From assembly GCF_000263715.2 (NCBI RefSeq), contig NZ_CM001514.1, positions 3,723,674-3,787,673 of the forward strand: DNA of 64,000 bases, in the 5' to 3' direction. Under the pieces are notes generated by a model that had not been told where the DNA came from, did no database searches, and saw nothing but the letters and a program-made list of their open reading frames with translations. The position numbers and the translations under genes were made by a program. Source of the DNA: Pseudomonas synxantha BG33R. GTDB lineage: Bacteria > Pseudomonadota > Gammaproteobacteria > Pseudomonadales > Pseudomonadaceae. Positions 28,923 to 40,350 of the stretch are shown here, piece after piece (within the stretch, counting starts at the first letter, position 1; each line of letters opens with the position of its first letter).

Positions 28923-30244
28923 TACTTTCTCCGCTGACGGGGGCTGAGACGGTCGAGTTGGGCCAGATGGTTGAGCTTTTCGCCGATCTTCAGCTCCAGC
29001 CCACGGGGCACTGGCTGGTAGAGCGGCAACGGTTCCAGCGCATCGGGGAAGTAGTCTTCGCCGGCTGCATAGGCATCCGGTTCGTCATGAGCGTAGCGAT
29101 ATTCGTCACCGTAACCCAGCTGCTTCATCAGTTTGGTCGGCGCGTTGCGCAAGTGCATCGGCACTTCCAGCGATCCATGTTCAGCCGCCGCTCGCAGCGC
29201 CGACTTGAAGCCCATGTACACTGCGTTGCTTTTCGGTGCGCAGGCCAGATAGGTGATGGCCTGGGCCACCGCCAACTCGCCTTCCGGGCTGCCGAGGCGC
29301 TCCTGCACCTCCCAGGCCGCCAGGCACAGGCTCAGGGCGCGCGGGTCGGCATTGCCGATGTCTTCGCTGGCCATGCGCACCACGCGACGGGCCAGGTACA
29401 ACGGATCGCAACCGCCGTCGATCATGCGTGCGAACCAGTACAGCGCACCGTCAGGGTTGGAGCCGCGCACTGACTTGTGCAGCGCGGAAATCTGGTCGTA
29501 GAAAGCTTCACCGCCCTTGTCGAAGCGCCGGCGCGTATCACCCAGCAGGCTTTGCAGCAGGTCGACGCCAATTTCGCCGCCGTCTTCAGCCAGGTCCGAG
29601 GCGTTTTCCAGCAGGTTGAGAAAACGCCTGCCATCGCCATCTGCGGCGGTGAGCAGGATCCTGAAGCCTTCTTCACTGACGCTCAGATGGCGCTTGCCCA
29701 GGCCCTTGTCTTCATTCAAGGCCCGCTGCAGCAGCTTTTGCATCGCCGCCTCGTCCAGGCTTTTAAGCACGTAGACACGCGCTCGCGACAACAAAGCGTT
29801 GTTGAGTTCAAACGAAGGGTTTTCAGTGGTGGCGCCGATGAAGATCAAGGTGCCGTCTTCAACATACGGCAGGAACGCATCCTGCTGCGACTTGTTGAAG
29901 CGATGCACTTCGTCGACAAACAGGATGGTGCGCTTGCCGTACTGCCCGGCCTGCTGCTTGGCGACTTCCACCGCCTGGCGGATTTCCTTGACCCCGGCGA
30001 GTACCGCCGAGACCGTTTCAAAGTGCGCATCCGAGACTTTCGCCAGCAGCCGCGCCAGGGTGGTCTTGCCCACGCCCGGCGGCCCCCAGAAAATCATCGA
30101 ATGCAACGCACCCTGCTCCAGGGCTTCGCGCAAGGGCTTGCCGCGAGCGAGCAGGTGTTCCTGACCGACGTACTCATCCAGGTTGGTCGAACGCAAGCGT
30201 GCGGCCAGGGGCTGGGCAATCGGGTCACTTCGAAACAGATCCAT
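28922..30244 (-). CDS. rarA: Replication-associated recombination protein RarA (MgsA)
   Basis: A 440-residue AAA+ ATPase related to clamp loaders that acts at stalled replication forks. Walker [15 protein letters not shown] is near residues 55-68, Walker B is [15 protein letters not shown], and sensor 1 is [13 protein letters not shown]. The C-terminal helical domain includes the MgsA-specific [19 protein letters not shown]. It lies 27 bases after lolA. Confidence 0.95.
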   Translation of the reverse strand: MDLFRSDPIAQPLAARLRSTNLDEYVGQEHLLARGKPLREALEQGALHSMIFWGPPGVGKTTLARLLAKVSDAHFETVSAVLAGVKEIRQAVEVAKQQAGQYGKRTILFVDEVHRFNKSQQDAFLPYVEDGTLIFIGATTENPSFELNNALLSRARVYVLKSLDEAAMQKLLQRALNEDKGLGKRHLSVSEEGFRILLTAADGDGRRFLNLLENASDLAEDGGEIGVDLLQSLLGDTRRRFDKGGEAFYDQISALHKSVRGSNPDGALYWFARMIDGGCDPLYLARRVVRMASEDIGNADPRALSLCLAAWEVQERLGSPEGELAVAQAITYLACAPKSNAVYMGFKSALRAAAEHGSLEVPMHLRNAPTKLMKQLGYGDEYRYAHDEPDAYAAGEDYFPDALEPLPLYQPVPRGLELKIGEKLNHLAQLDRLSPRQRRK

Positions 30245-30271
30245 GGGCAGCGCTTGAAACCTCTCGGCAGG

Positions 30272-30895
30272 TTATTCCTGGATCACGTCGGCACCCTTGG
30301 GGATGTCGAACTTGAACTTGGATGCATCCACAACGCCGTTGGCCTTGACGCCGGTGAACAGAATATTGGTGCGCTGACCCACGCTGTCGACCAGTTGCAT
30401 GTCATTGATCAAACCGCCACGGAACGAAAGGCGAAGACTATCGAAAAGGGTGTCTTTGGCTTTCGGCTTGAGGGTGAAATCCATTACGTCACCGGTTTGC
30501 TTGGAAGTGATGTCAAAGCTATCGCTGATTTTCGACACATCGCCCGACAACAGCAACGCCGGCGTCTGATTCAAGCGCGGGTCGAGCTTCTTGATCGTGG
30601 CCTGCTCCAGATCCGGGTCCCATAAGGTGACCTTCTGGCCATCAGAAACGATGGTCTGCTCAGCGTTACCCTCGGTATGCCAGTAAAAAAGCCCTGGACG
30701 CTGCACGGCCATTTCACCGGCAGTTTCCTGTAATTGAGTACCACCGGCATCCAGGGTCAACTGGGAGAAGCGCGAGGTCAGGGTTTTGGAGTCATTCAAC
30801 AGTCCGGTCAGGCGCTTTACGGCCTGTTCATCAGCGTGAGCCGAAACAGCGGTCAGGGCCAGTGCCGGCAACAACAGCATGCGGATAAAGCGCAT
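30272..30895 (-). CDS. lolA: Outer-membrane lipoprotein carrier protein LolA
   Basis: A 207-residue periplasmic chaperone that takes lipoproteins from LolCDE to LolB. A signal peptide (residues 1-21, ending SAHA) precedes the mature chain, which has the half-barrel pattern [31 protein letters not shown] of the family. The ATG at 30895 was preferred over one four codons upstream because GAGGA then sits five bases before it. It lies between ftsK and rarA, an order I recall from many gammaproteobacteria. Confidence 0.94.
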   Translation of the reverse strand: MRFIRMLLLPALALTAVSAHADEQAVKRLTGLLNDSKTLTSRFSQLTLDAGGTQLQETAGEMAVQRPGLFYWHTEGNAEQTIVSDGQKVTLWDPDLEQATIKKLDPRLNQTPALLLSGDVSKISDSFDITSKQTGDVMDFTLKPKAKDTLFDSLRLSFRGGLINDMQLVDSVGQRTNILFTGVKANGVVDASKFKFDIPKGADVIQE

Positions 30896-30951
30896 GGGAG
30901 TCCTCATTGAGTAGTCAGGGCGGTGCCGCGTGTTACCACGCGGCGCCGGGG

Positions 30952-33360
30952 TCAGTCGCGCATCTGCCCGGGGGCGATGATTTCACGCGAGCCGTTGGTG
31001 TTCATTGCAGTGACGACGCCGGCGTGTTCCATGGCTTCGATCATGCGGGCAGCGCGGTTGTAGCCGATTTTCAATTTGCGTTGCACTGCGGAGATAGAGG
31101 CGCGACGGCTTTCCAGCACGAAGGCCACGGCCTCATCGTAAAGCGCGTCGGTTTCGGCATCATCGTCGCCACCGCCGCTGCCACCGTCAAAACCGCTGCC
31201 GGCCTCTTCGACGCCTGCGAGGATGTCGTCGTTGTATTCCGGGGCGCCGCGCAGTTTCCAGGCTTCGACCACGCGGTGTACTTCGTCATCGGACACAAAG
31301 GCACCGTGAACGCGAATCGGCAGGCTGGTGCCCGGCGGCATGTAGAGCATGTCACCGTGGCCCAGCAGTTGCTCGGCGCCACCCTGGTCGATGATGGTCC
31401 GTGAGTCGATCTTGCTCGATACCTGGAACGCCATGCGTGTGGGGATGTTGGCCTTGATCAGGCCGGTGATCACATCCACCGACGGGCGCTGAGTCGCGAG
31501 GATCAAGTGAATCCCGGCGGCACGTGCCTTCTGGGCAATACGCGCGATCAGTTCTTCGACCTTCTTGCCGACGATCATCATCATGTCAGCGAATTCGTCG
31601 ACCACCACCACGATGGTCGGCAGCTTGGTCAGCAGCGGTGCCTCATCGTGAATGTTTTCGCGCTTGTACAGCGGGTCGGTCAGCGGTTCGCCGGCGTCCT
31701 GGGCTTCCTTGACCTTGGCGTTGAAGCCCGACAGGTTACGTACGCCCATCTTGGCCATCAGCTTGTAGCGGCGCTCCATCTCGGCAACGCTCCAACGCAG
31801 GGCGTTGGCGGCGTCCTTCATGTCGGTAACCACCGGGCAGAGCAGGTGCGGAATGCCCTCGTAGATCGACAGCTCCAACATCTTCGGGTCGATCATGATC
31901 AGCTTGGCGTCATCCGGCCCGGACTTGAACAGGATCGACAGGATCATTGCGTTCACACCCACCGACTTACCGGAACCGGTGGTACCGGCTACCAGCAGGT
32001 GAGGCATTTTCGCCAGGTCGGTGATCACCGGCTTGCCGCCAATGTCATGGCCGAGGGCCAGGGTGACCGGCGATTTGAAATTGTCGTATTCGGGGGTCGA
32101 CAGCACTTCGGAGAAACGCACGATCTGGCGGTCTTCGTTGGGAATCTCGATACCCACGGTGGTCTTGCCCGGGATCACTTCCACCACGCGCACGCTGGTC
32201 ACGGCCAGGGAACGGGCCAAGTCTTTGGCCAGGTTGGAAATGCGGCTGACTTTTACACCGGCGGCCGGCTGGATTTCGTAACGGGTAATCACAGGGCCGG
32301 GATGGATCGAATCCACCGACACTTCGACGCCGAACTCCTTGAGCTTGATTTCCAGCAGATGGCCGACGGCCGCCAGGGATTCGGGGGAATAATTGAGCTG
32401 TTTCTTTTCTGCCGGGTCAAGAATCGAGATCGGCGGCAAGGTGCCTTCGACGGCGCTGTCGATAAACAGCGGGGCCTGTTTCTCTTTCTGTACGCGATGG
32501 CTGGGTTCTGGCGCCTTGGGCGGTGCCGGAGCGATCACTGGCGGTACCTGCTTCTCGCGATCCGACATGTGCTTGCTCAGGGCCTGCTCGCGCTCGATCA
32601 AGCGTTCCTTGACCTTGGCCTGCTCGCGCCGATCCGGCGTGCTCGGGGCCACCACCTCATTGACGCGGGTGTCCACCTCACGCAGTTGGGCAACCATTTG
32701 CTTGCGCTCGACACGGGCGGCCCACCAGCGGTTGGCAGCGCCCTGGAACAATTCGAACAGGTCGAGGGTGATCTTGCCGGTCACGTCCATCACCTTGAAC
32801 CATGACAGGTCGGTGAACACCGTGAGGCCGAACAGGAACAGCGCGATGAACATCAAGGTGCTGCCCTGGATATTCAGCGTGCGGCGCGCCAGGTCACCGA
32901 GGCTTTCGCCCAGCGCCCCGCCCGCACCCGCCGGCAGACCGGTGGGTGCATGGAAGTGAATATGCGCCAGCGCCGCGCCGGACAGCACCAGGAACACCAG
33001 GCCGATCAGGCGCCAGGAGAACAGCCAGCCGCTCCACTGCCACGGCTCGTGACGCTGGCGGAAGATCTGCCAGGTCTTGATCGCCAGCAGCAGCGGGAAA
33101 ATGTACGCGAAATAACCCAGGATCATGAACAGGATATCGGCGCTGTAGGACCCGACCGGCCCACCGAAATTCTGCACATCGTCGATCTTGCTGTTATGGC
33201 TCCAGCCCGGATCGTCCTTGCCATAGGTGAGCAAGGCCATCATCAGGAACAGGCACAGCGCACCGATGGCAATCAGTGCGCCTTCCTTGAGTCGGTAATG
33301 CAGGTGCTGGCGCCAGGCCGGTACGACTGCTGCTTTAGGTGCTGCGGCGGATTTCTTCAA
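30952..33360 (-). CDS. ftsK: DNA translocase FtsK
   Basis: An 802-residue septal DNA pump that aligns chromosome dimers for XerCD resolution. The N-terminus has four to five transmembrane helices (residues about 25-195), followed by a short linker with proline- and charge-rich sequence. The motor has Walker [15 protein letters not shown] near 462, [12 protein letters not shown] (Walker B) and the [16 protein letters not shown] segment. The C-terminal gamma winged helix (about 740-802) reads KOPS. The start is TTG at 33360 with AGGAAAAG upstream, which gives the family's KKS N-terminus. It is the first gene of the six-gene run to cysG. Confidence 0.95.
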   Translation of the reverse strand: MKKSAAAPKAAVVPAWRQHLHYRLKEGALIAIGALCLFLMMALLTYGKDDPGWSHNSKIDDVQNFGGPVGSYSADILFMILGYFAYIFPLLLAIKTWQIFRQRHEPWQWSGWLFSWRLIGLVFLVLSGAALAHIHFHAPTGLPAGAGGALGESLGDLARRTLNIQGSTLMFIALFLFGLTVFTDLSWFKVMDVTGKITLDLFELFQGAANRWWAARVERKQMVAQLREVDTRVNEVVAPSTPDRREQAKVKERLIEREQALSKHMSDREKQVPPVIAPAPPKAPEPSHRVQKEKQAPLFIDSAVEGTLPPISILDPAEKKQLNYSPESLAAVGHLLEIKLKEFGVEVSVDSIHPGPVITRYEIQPAAGVKVSRISNLAKDLARSLAVTSVRVVEVIPGKTTVGIEIPNEDRQIVRFSEVLSTPEYDNFKSPVTLALGHDIGGKPVITDLAKMPHLLVAGTTGSGKSVGVNAMILSILFKSGPDDAKLIMIDPKMLELSIYEGIPHLLCPVVTDMKDAANALRWSVAEMERRYKLMAKMGVRNLSGFNAKVKEAQDAGEPLTDPLYKRENIHDEAPLLTKLPTIVVVVDEFADMMMIVGKKVEELIARIAQKARAAGIHLILATQRPSVDVITGLIKANIPTRMAFQVSSKIDSRTIIDQGGAEQLLGHGDMLYMPPGTSLPIRVHGAFVSDDEVHRVVEAWKLRGAPEYNDDILAGVEEAGSGFDGGSGGGDDDAETDALYDEAVAFVLESRRASISAVQRKLKIGYNRAARMIEAMEHAGVVTAMNTNGSREIIAPGQMRD

Positions 33361-33859
33361 AACGGGTCTTTTCCTGCGCCTTTAGCGCGTCCATCTGTTG
33401 AATGACTACACATGACTGCCCTATCCCGAGCAGCTGAAAAATGAACGTATGTTGCTGAATCTACTTTTAACACCAGGTCACGGATAGGTGAAATGGCGAT
33501 AACGCCACAATGGGCGCATTGTACGGGTTTGCGTGCGCGATGCCACACACTTGCCCTCCACCTGGCAGCCTTGGCAATCGAAGTGTCAAAGCCTGTTCAA
33601 TTTGAGCATGCATTGCCTTTGCTGACAAAGGCTTATGAGCTGTATCTGGCAATCCAGGCAAACTTGGCAAATGGCTGGCATGTGCCAGCCCCGATTACGA
33701 CCGCGCCTTATGCGCAGAGTTGCAGAAACACCCGCTCATGCTAATCCGGCCTCACGGCTTAATCGGGCTGGCCCCTTGGCGCCGGGTCGACAATAATCAA
33801 CGCTTATGCGGCAGATGCCTTGTCTGCCACTCCCCTCCCCTTCCGTAAGCCTGGATGCC
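33361..33859. other. Intergenic gap between divergent ftsK and aat
   Basis: About 500 bases without a convincing gene. It must hold the ftsK promoter and the aat-bpt promoter. Two near-perfect inverted repeats lie in it: GCCTTTG-N4-CAAAGGC at 33615-33632 and GGCTGGCA-N2-TGCCAGCC at 33673-33690. An 83-codon open frame on the plus strand spans both, but it has no ribosome binding site or recognisable sequence. Confidence 0.6.
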
Positions 33860-34540
33860 ATGCTGACCTGGTTACAACGCGACAACCTGACTTTCCCGCC
33901 CCTGGCCAAGGCCATGCGCGAACCCAATGGCCTGCTCGCCGCTGGTGGCGACCTGTCGGCCGAACGCCTGATCCAGGCCTATCGCCATGGCTGCTTTCCG
34001 TGGTTTTCAGAAGGCCAACCCATCCTCTGGTGGTCACCCGACCCACGCACGGTGATCTTCCCCGACGAACTGCATGTGTCCCGCAGCCTCGGCAAACTGC
34101 TGCGCCAACAGCGTTATACCGTGACGTTCGACCAGGATTTCGCCGCCGTCATCCAGGCCTGCGCTGCACCGCGCGCCTACGCGGACGGCACCTGGATCAC
34201 CGAGGGCATCCAGAACGCCTACCTGGCGCTGCACAAGCGCGGCTACGCCCACTCCGTGGAAGTGTGGGACCAGGGCGAACTGGTAGGTGGCCTGTATGGC
34301 CTGGCGATGGGCCAGCTGTTTTTTGGCGAATCCATGTTCAGCCGCGCCGACAACGCCTCGAAATTCGGTTTCGCCACATTGACCCGTCAATTGCAGGCGT
34401 GGGGCTTCGTGCTGATCGACTGCCAGATGCCCAATGACCACCTGCACAGCCTGGGCGCCCGCGCCATACCGCGCAGCGACTTCGCTGACTTGCTGCGCAA
34501 GCATTTGGACCAACCCAGCTCTGGACCGTGGGTTTCGTAG
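33860..34540 (+). CDS. aat: Leucyl/phenylalanyl-tRNA-protein transferase
   Basis: Aat adds leucine or phenylalanine to proteins with N-terminal lysine or arginine, marking them for ClpS-ClpAP. The 226-residue protein begins [19 protein letters not shown] and has [30 protein letters not shown] and [19 protein letters not shown], all typical. The ATG at 33860 is the family start; an ATG 18 codons upstream adds an unrelated proline-rich piece. bpt follows 56 bases later and clpA/clpS are 1.3-3 kb away, so the N-end-rule genes cluster here. Confidence 0.95.
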   Translation: MLTWLQRDNLTFPPLAKAMREPNGLLAAGGDLSAERLIQAYRHGCFPWFSEGQPILWWSPDPRTVIFPDELHVSRSLGKLLRQQRYTVTFDQDFAAVIQACAAPRAYADGTWITEGIQNAYLALHKRGYAHSVEVWDQGELVGGLYGLAMGQLFFGESMFSRADNASKFGFATLTRQLQAWGFVLIDCQMPNDHLHSLGARAIPRSDFADLLRKHLDQPSSGPWVS

Positions 34541-34596
34541 GCGACTTTCGCCTACCTGGCTTACACTTATTCCAAAGCTTATCCCGAGGGTTGATC

Positions 34597-35304
34597 ATGA
34601 CCGAGCTGGCGCGCTTGAAGTTCTATGCCACTCAAGCCCACTCTTGCAGCTATCTGCCCGACGAGCAGGCCACCACGCTGTTCCTCGATCCCAGCCAGCC
34701 GATGGACGTGCACGTGTACGCCGACCTCTCGGAGATGGGGTTTCGGCGCAGCGGCGATCATCTGTATCGACCTCACTGCCAGAATTGCAACGCGTGTGTG
34801 CCGGCGCGCATCCCTGCCGCGCAATTTTTGCCCGATCGCAATCAGAAACGCATCCTTAAACGCAATGCCGACCTGACGGTAAACGCGGTCAAGCCGCAGT
34901 ACAGCGAAGAGTATTTCGATCTTTACCAGCGCTACATCGAGCAACGCCATGCCGATGGCGACATGTTCCCGCCCAGCCGTGATCAGTTTTCCACCTTCCT
35001 GGTACGTGACCTGCCGTTCTCGCGTTTCTACGAGTTCCGCCTCGATGGACGGCTGCTGGCCGTGGCGGTGACCGACCTGCTGCCCAACGGCCTGTCGGCG
35101 GTGTACACCTTCTATGAACCCGAAGAGGAACGCCGCAGCCTCGGGCGCTTTGCGATCCTCTGGCAAATAGGTGAAGCACTGCGCCTGGAACTGGAAGCGG
35201 TGTACCTCGGATACTGGATCAAGAACTGCAAAAAGATGAACTACAAGACCCAATATCGGCCCATTGAGCTGCTGATTAATCAAAGATGGGTCACACTTAA
35301 CTAG
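34597..35304 (+). CDS. bpt: Aspartate/glutamate leucyltransferase Bpt (Ate family)
   Basis: A 235-residue transferase of the Ate1/Bpt family. Bpt attaches leucine to proteins beginning with aspartate or glutamate. The N-terminal cysteine-rich segment (C at residue 13, then [16 protein letters not shown] near 50-65) and [15 protein letters not shown] are conserved. The start at 34597 matches the family's [12 protein letters not shown]. It probably shares a transcript with aat. In bacteria both products are degraded via ClpS. Confidence 0.94.
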
Positions 35305-35310
35305 AACCCC

Positions 35311-35340
35311 TTGGCTTGAACCCTCTTTTTCGGGCACAAT
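35311..35340 (+). promoter_or_regulatory. Candidate sigma-70 promoter of infA
   Basis: TTGGCT at 35311-35316 and CACAAT at 35335-35340 are separated by 18 bases, 65 bases before the infA start. The match to consensus is moderate. Confidence 0.4.
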
Positions 35341-35404
35341 GCACGCCGCTTTTGCCTGGCGCAGTTGCACCGGGCCATTCACTGGATACCGAGGGCTTTA
35401 CTGC

Positions 35405-35623
35405 ATGTCGAAAGAAGACAGCTTCGAAATGGAAGGCACTGTCGTCGACACCCTGCCCAACACCATGTTTCGTGTGGAGTTGGAAAATGGGCACGTCGTA
35501 ACCGCGCATATCTCCGGCAAGATGCGCAAGAACTACATTCGTATTCTTACCGGTGACAAAGTGCGCGTCGAGCTGACGCCCTATGACTTGAGCAAAGGGC
35601 GCATCACTTACCGCGCTCGCTAA
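35405..35623 (+). CDS. infA: Translation initiation factor IF-1
   Basis: A 72-residue OB-fold protein that binds the ribosomal A site during initiation. The sequence is the near-invariant [20 protein letters not shown] form, ending GRITYRAR. The start at 35405 is fixed by family length. A strong hairpin terminator follows within 15 bases. Confidence 0.98.
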
Positions 35624-35636
35624 GCAAGTCAATACA

Positions 35637-35664
35637 AAACGCCCGGTTATGCCGGGCGTTTTTG
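35637..35664 (+). terminator. Terminator of infA
   Basis: The stem ACGCCCGG-N5-CCGGGCGT at 35639-35659 is followed by a run of five T. Confidence 0.9.
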
Positions 35665-35684
35665 TGTGGGTGGCATACACATAA

Positions 35685-35778
35685 ATTGTGGGAGGGGGCT
35701 TGCCCCCGATAGCAGTGTGTCAGGCAACTAATTTGTTGCTGAACCACCGCTATCGGGGGCAAGCCCCCTCCCACATTG
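35685..35778. repeat. REPIN (two inverted REP units)
   Basis: GTGGGAGGGGGCTTGCCCCC then GATAGC on the left is mirrored by GCTATCGGGGGCAAGCCCCC and TCCCAC on the right, with about 43 bases between. It lies between the convergent infA and clpA genes. Confidence 0.9.
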
Positions 35779-35816
35779 GATCTCCATTGTTCTGAGAATT
35801 GCATTTCAAGTCAGCA

Positions 35817-35840
35817 AAAAGGCGCCTTTCGGCGCCTTTT
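35817..35840 (-). terminator. Terminator of clpA (bidirectional)
   Basis: A ten-base-pair palindrome AAAAGGCGCC-TTTC-GGCGCCTTTT, 17 bases past the clpA stop. It has T-runs on both strands. Confidence 0.85.
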
Positions 35841-35857
35841 GTGTTGTTGCAGAACGA

Positions 35858-38128
35858 TCAGGCCATTTCTGCCGTGGTCTCGAAATCGAAGGTCAGCTCG
35901 CCGTCCTTCAGGTCGATATGCACCACGCCACCATGATCGGAGAGTTCGCCGAACAGGATCTCTTCGGCCAGCGGCCGCTTGATCTTGTCCTGGATCAGAC
36001 GCGCCATTGGGCGTGCGCCCATTGCCGCATCGTAGCCGCCCTCTGCGATCCAACTGCGAGCCGCTTCCGTCACATCCAGCTGCACGCGCTTGTCTTCCAA
36101 CTGCGCCTGAAGCTCGGTGAGGAACTTGTCCACCACGCTCTTGATAACCTCATGGCTGAGGCGACCAAATTGGATAATGGTGTCCAGACGGTTGCGGAAC
36201 TCCGGCGTGAAGCTCTTCTTGATCACTTCCATTGCATCGGAAGAGTGATCCTGATGCGTGAAGCCGATAGACGCTCGCGCAGCAGTTTCAGCACCGGCGT
36301 TGGTGGTCATGATCACGATCACATTACGGAAGTCCGCCTTGCGCCCGTTGTTATCGGTCAGCGTCCCGTGGTCCATGACCTGCAACAGCAGGTTGAAGAC
36401 TTCCGGGTGAGCCTTCTCGATCTCATCGAGCAGCAGTACGCAATGCGGCTGCTTGGTGATCGCCTCGGTCAACAAGCCGCCCTGGTCGAAACCGACATAG
36501 CCGGGCGGCGCACCGATCAGGCGCGACACGGTGTGACGCTCCATGTACTCGGACATGTCGAAACGGACCAGCTCGATACCCATGGCCTTGGCCAACTGCC
36601 GCGCCGCCTCGGTCTTGCCGACACCGGTAGGCCCTGCGAACAGGAACGAACCGACCGGCTTGTCCGGCGACTTGAGGCCCGCACGGGACAACTTGATCGC
36701 AGTGGACAGCGAGTCGATCGCCGCATCCTGACCGAACACAGTGAGCTTGAGGTCGCGCTCCAGGTTACGCAGCAGCTCCTTGTCGGAACTGGTGACGTGT
36801 TTTGGCGGAATCCGCGCGATTTTCGCCACGATGTCCTCGACCTGAGGCACATCGATACGTTTCACACGCTTCTCGACCGGCTGTAGCCGCTGGTAAGCGC
36901 CCGCCTCGTCGATCACGTCGATGGCCTTGTCCGGCATGTGCCGGTCATTGATGTAGCGCGACGCCAGCTCGGCCGCCGCACGCAGGGCCTCATCGGTGTA
37001 CTCGATGCCGTGGTGCGCTTCAAAACGCCCCTTGAGCCCACGCAGGATGCCAATGGTGTCTTCAACCGAAGGCTCGGACACGTCGACTTTCTGGAAGCGA
37101 CGCGCCAGGGCACGGTCTTTTTCGAAAATGCCGCGAAACTCCTGGAAGGTGGTGGAGCCGATGCAGCGGATATCACCCGAAGACAGCAATGGCTTGAGCA
37201 GGTTGGAGGCGTCCATCACCCCACCGGAGGCCGCACCGGCACCAATGATGGTGTGGATCTCGTCGATGAACAGGATCGCCTGCGGGCGTTTTTTCAGCTC
37301 GCCGAGCAGCGCCTTGAAGCGCTTCTCGAAATCGCCACGGTACTTGGTCCCGGCGAGCAATGCGCCCAGGTCAAGGGAGTAGACGACGCTGTTGGCCAGC
37401 AGGTCCGGCACCTGGTTGTCGACAATGCGCTTGGCCAGGCCTTCGGCAATCGCGGTTTTACCCACGCCCGCCTCACCCACCAGCAACGGGTTGTTCTTGC
37501 GACGCCGCGCGAGGATCTGCGCTACACGCTCGACCTCGCTTTCACGCCCGACCAGCGGATCGATCCGCCCCTGTCGCGCCATCTCATTGAGATTGCTGGC
37601 ATAGGCATCCAGCGGGTTGCTTGAAGAAGAAGACTCACCGCCCTCGTCGTCCTGCATATCCTGCTCACCCTCGGAATGATCGCCGTGCCCAGGCACCTTG
37701 GAGATACCATGGGCGATGTAATTGACGACATCAATACGGGCAACGCTCTGCTGCTTGAGCAGAAACACGGCCTGGCTTTCCTGTTCGCTGAAAATTGCCA
37801 CCAGCACGTTTGCGCCTGTGACCTCACGCTTACCGGAGCTCTGTACGTGGAAGACAGCACGCTGCAATACCCGCTGGAAGCCCAGGGTTGGCTGGGTCTC
37901 GCGGTCCTCGTCATGCACGGGGATCAGTGGCGTGGTGGAGTCGATAAACTCCTGCAGATCATGCTTGAGTTTGTCGAGGTTGGCGCCGCACGCACGCAGA
38001 ACGGTGGCGGCAGCTTCATTATCCAAAAGTGCCAGCAAAAGGTGCTCGACGGTCATGAACTCATGACGCTTCGAACGAGCCTCCTTGAAGGCAAGATTGA
38101 GGGTGACTTCGAGCTCGCGGTTTAACAT
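35858..38128 (-). CDS. clpA: ATP-dependent Clp protease ATP-binding subunit ClpA
   Basis: A 756-residue unfoldase that feeds substrates to ClpP. The N-terminal Clp_N domain (1-145) has [35 protein letters not shown], the docking site for ClpS. The first AAA+ module has Walker [16 protein letters not shown] near 213-227 and the second has [15 protein letters not shown] near 493. The IGL/IGF loop for ClpP docking corresponds to [15 protein letters not shown]. clpS lies 30 bases upstream in the same direction. Confidence 0.97.
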   Translation of the reverse strand: MLNRELEVTLNLAFKEARSKRHEFMTVEHLLLALLDNEAAATVLRACGANLDKLKHDLQEFIDSTTPLIPVHDEDRETQPTLGFQRVLQRAVFHVQSSGKREVTGANVLVAIFSEQESQAVFLLKQQSVARIDVVNYIAHGISKVPGHGDHSEGEQDMQDDEGGESSSSSNPLDAYASNLNEMARQGRIDPLVGRESEVERVAQILARRRKNNPLLVGEAGVGKTAIAEGLAKRIVDNQVPDLLANSVVYSLDLGALLAGTKYRGDFEKRFKALLGELKKRPQAILFIDEIHTIIGAGAASGGVMDASNLLKPLLSSGDIRCIGSTTFQEFRGIFEKDRALARRFQKVDVSEPSVEDTIGILRGLKGRFEAHHGIEYTDEALRAAAELASRYINDRHMPDKAIDVIDEAGAYQRLQPVEKRVKRIDVPQVEDIVAKIARIPPKHVTSSDKELLRNLERDLKLTVFGQDAAIDSLSTAIKLSRAGLKSPDKPVGSFLFAGPTGVGKTEAARQLAKAMGIELVRFDMSEYMERHTVSRLIGAPPGYVGFDQGGLLTEAITKQPHCVLLLDEIEKAHPEVFNLLLQVMDHGTLTDNNGRKADFRNVIVIMTTNAGAETAARASIGFTHQDHSSDAMEVIKKSFTPEFRNRLDTIIQFGRLSHEVIKSVVDKFLTELQAQLEDKRVQLDVTEAARSWIAEGGYDAAMGARPMARLIQDKIKRPLAEEILFGELSDHGGVVHIDLKDGELTFDFETTAEMA

Positions 38129-38157
38129 AGCTTCACCTCATACCCAAGTGGTCGGCG

Positions 38158-38526
38158 TTAACCGTCCTTCTCGATTTCACAGAGTAGCGGATGCTGGCTT
38201 TCCCTGGCGTACTGGTTGACCTGCATGGCCTTTGTCTCGGCGATGTCGCGGGTAAACACTCCACATACTGCCCGTCCTTCTGTGTGAACGGCCAGCATTA
38301 CCTTGGTCGCCAACTCGCGGTTCAGGTTAAAAAACACCTCGAGCACTTCGACGACGAAATCCATCGGTGTGTAGTCATCATTGAACAAAACCACCTTGTA
38401 CATCGGCGGTGCCTGTAAAGCAGGCTTGGCCTCCTGAACAGCAATGCCTGCAGAACCGTCGTCGTCATGTTCCTGATCCGGGCGATCCTGATTGAATGTT
38501 AGTCGAATCTGGCTATTTGCATGCAT
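38158..38526 (-). CDS. clpS: ClpA adaptor protein ClpS
   Basis: A 122-residue adaptor that binds destabilising N-terminal residues and hands substrates to ClpA. The core has [21 protein letters not shown] (NDD plus the hydrophobic pocket) and [20 protein letters not shown]. The N-terminal 40 residues are flexible and acidic. It works with Aat and Bpt encoded next door. It is divergent from cspD. Confidence 0.96.
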   Translation of the reverse strand: MHANSQIRLTFNQDRPDQEHDDDGSAGIAVQEAKPALQAPPMYKVVLFNDDYTPMDFVVEVLEVFFNLNRELATKVMLAVHTEGRAVCGVFTRDIAETKAMQVNQYARESQHPLLCEIEKDG

Positions 38527-38713
38527 GGAAAGAAAGGTTCGTCAGTGGTTCAATTACAGTGGTGGGGGCGAGCTGTCAGAATTTCAACTCTGACCGACTG
38601 GTCGCCTTGACTATCGGCAAATCGGTGTTACAACCAATAGAGCCCACAGTGGGTAAAAAAGGTCCGCGCAGTCAACCTTATTTATTCGGGTTAGGACGGA
38701 TAAACTGGATGAT

Positions 38714-38729
38714 ACTCCAGTGATGGAGT
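38714..38729 (+). promoter_or_regulatory. Inverted repeat just upstream of cspD
   Basis: ACTCCA-GTGA-TGGAGT forms a six-base-pair stem about 20 bases before the cspD start and just upstream of its ribosome binding site. It could fold in the mRNA leader or be an operator. Confidence 0.35.
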
Positions 38730-38750
38730 CTGGTGCAGAGGGATATGGGA

Positions 38751-39017
38751 ATGGCTAGTGGTAAGGTCAAGTGGTTCAACAATGCCAAGGGGTACGGCTT
38801 CATTAATGAAGACGGCAAGACTGAAGACCTTTTTGCGCATTATTCAGCAATAATGATGGAAGGCTACAAGACACTGAAAGCGGGTCAGCCTGTCTGTTTC
38901 GAGTTAATTCAGGGCCCCAAGGGCATGCATGCCGTGAATATCCATTCGCACGTCACCCCTACACCCCCCGCAAAAACGGAAGCGCCTGCCCGAAAACCAA
39001 AAAAGCAACTGGCCTGA
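38751..39017 (+). CDS. cspD: Cold-shock-domain protein CspD
   Basis: An 88-residue protein whose first 67 residues are a cold-shock domain with RNP1-like KWFNNAKGYGFI and RNP2-like DLFAHYSAI. A proline/lysine-rich tail follows. E. coli CspD is induced in stationary phase, binds single-stranded DNA and inhibits replication. Position next to clpS, as in E. coli, supports the name. Start ATG at 38751 was chosen for family length; ATG at 38745 would add two residues. Confidence 0.92.
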   Translation: MASGKVKWFNNAKGYGFINEDGKTEDLFAHYSAIMMEGYKTLKAGQPVCFELIQGPKGMHAVNIHSHVTPTPPAKTEAPARKPKKQLA

Positions 39018-39045
39018 TCAGCCACTGAGCAAGGTCTTGAAAGCC

Positions 39046-39085
39046 AAACCGGCCATTCTGAGCCATCAGAATGGCCGGTTTTTTT
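39046..39085 (+). terminator. Terminator of cspD
   Basis: A long stem, AAACCGGCCATTCTG pairing with CAGAATGGCCGGTTT, encloses a six-base loop and ends in a run of T. Confidence 0.9.
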
Positions 39086-39093
39086 CTGCCTGT

Positions 39094-40350
39094 TTACATA
39101 TGTTTGATCAGCGCATCACCAAAGCCCGACGACGACACCAACGTAGCGCCATCCATCAGGCGCTCAAAGTCATAGGTCACGGTCTTGGCCGAAATCGCAC
39201 CGTTGGTGCCCTTGATGATCAAGTCAGCCGCCTCGACCCAGCCCATATGACGCAGCATCATTTCCGCCGACAGAATCAATGAGCCCGGGTTGACCTGGTC
39301 CTTGCCCGCATACTTGGGCGCAGTACCGTGAGTGGCTTCGAACATCGCCACGGTGTCCGACAGGTTGGCTCCCGGCGCGATACCAATACCACCAACCTCC
39401 GCCGCCAAGGCATCGGACAAGTAGTCGCCATTGAGGTTGAGCGTGGCGATCACGTCATATTCAGCCGGACGCAGCAGGATCTGCTGGAGCATGGCATCGG
39501 CAATCGCATCCTTGACCACTACATTCTTGCCGGTCTTGGGGTTCTTGAACTGCATCCACGGGCCGCCGTCGAGCAGCGTCGCGCCGAATTCTTCAGCCGC
39601 CACTTCGTAGGCCCATTCCTTGAAGGCACCTTCGGTGAACTTCATGATGTTGCCTTTGTGCACAATGGTCAGCGAGTCGCGGTCGTTATCGACTACATAC
39701 TGCAGGGCCTTGCGCGCCAGGCGCTTGGTACCCTCTTTCGACACCGGCTTGACGCCAATCCCGCAATCCTGGTCGAAACGGATCTTGGTAACGCCCATTT
39801 CCTCCTTGAGGAACTTGATCACCTTGATCGCCTCAGGCGAACCGGCTTTCCACTCGATACCCGCGTAAATATCCTCGGAGTTCTCACGGAAGATGGTCAT
39901 GTCCACATCGCCTGGCTTCTTGACCGGGCTGGGCACGCCTTCAAACCAGCGCACCGGGCGCAGGCACACATACAGGTCGAGTTGCTGACGCAGGGCCACG
40001 TTCAGCGAGCGAATACCACCGCCGACCGGCGTGGTCAGCGGGCCCTTGATGGACACCACGTAATCCTTGACCGCGTCCAGGGTTTCCTGGGGCAACCAGG
40101 TGTCCTGGTCGTAGACCTGGGTCGCCTTTTCGCCGGCATACACCTCCATCCACGAGATTTTGCGCTTGCCGCCGTAAGCCTTTTCAACAGCTGCGTCGAC
40201 TACCTTGATCATCACCGGGCTGATGTCGACGCCAATACCGTCACCTTCGATATAGGGGATGATCGGTTGGTCAGGAACATTGAGAGAATGGTCTGCATTG
40301 ACGGTGATTTTGTCGCCGACTGCCGGAACCTGAATCTTCTTGTATCCCAT
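39094..40350 (-). CDS. icd: Isocitrate dehydrogenase, NADP-dependent, dimeric
   Basis: A 418-residue TCA-cycle enzyme that oxidises isocitrate to 2-oxoglutarate. It has [29 protein letters not shown] with the regulatory Ser115 (equivalent to the AceK-phosphorylated serine of E. coli), and [26 protein letters not shown]. The start at 40350 has GGAG six bases upstream; the reading can extend four more codons. It is divergent from idh, a second, monomeric enzyme for the same reaction, so flux at the glyoxylate branch point can be split. Confidence 0.97.
   Translation of the reverse strand: MGYKKIQVPAVGDKITVNADHSLNVPDQPIIPYIEGDGIGVDISPVMIKVVDAAVEKAYGGKRKISWMEVYAGEKATQVYDQDTWLPQETLDAVKDYVVSIKGPLTTPVGGGIRSLNVALRQQLDLYVCLRPVRWFEGVPSPVKKPGDVDMTIFRENSEDIYAGIEWKAGSPEAIKVIKFLKEEMGVTKIRFDQDCGIGVKPVSKEGTKRLARKALQYVVDNDRDSLTIVHKGNIMKFTEGAFKEWAYEVAAEEFGATLLDGGPWMQFKNPKTGKNVVVKDAIADAMLQQILLRPAEYDVIATLNLNGDYLSDALAAEVGGIGIAPGANLSDTVAMFEATHGTAPKYAGKDQVNPGSLILSAEMMLRHMGWVEAADLIIKGTNGAISAKTVTYDFERLMDGATLVSSSGFGDALIKHM

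Noticed and set aside
33493..33744. 83-codon open frame between ftsK and aat
   Set aside because: No ribosome binding site and no recognisable sequence; it spans two palindromes, so a non-coding regulatory role is likelier.
33361..33859. Missing trxB between ftsK and aat compared with P. aeruginosa
   Set aside because: As I recall, P. putida also has ftsK directly beside aat, so absence here is ordinary for the genus rather than a loss in this strain.
34537..34555. Hairpin GTAGGCGA-CTT-TCGCCTAC at the aat stop as a terminator
   Set aside because: No T-run follows, and bpt starts 42 bases later, so the pair is probably co-transcribed.
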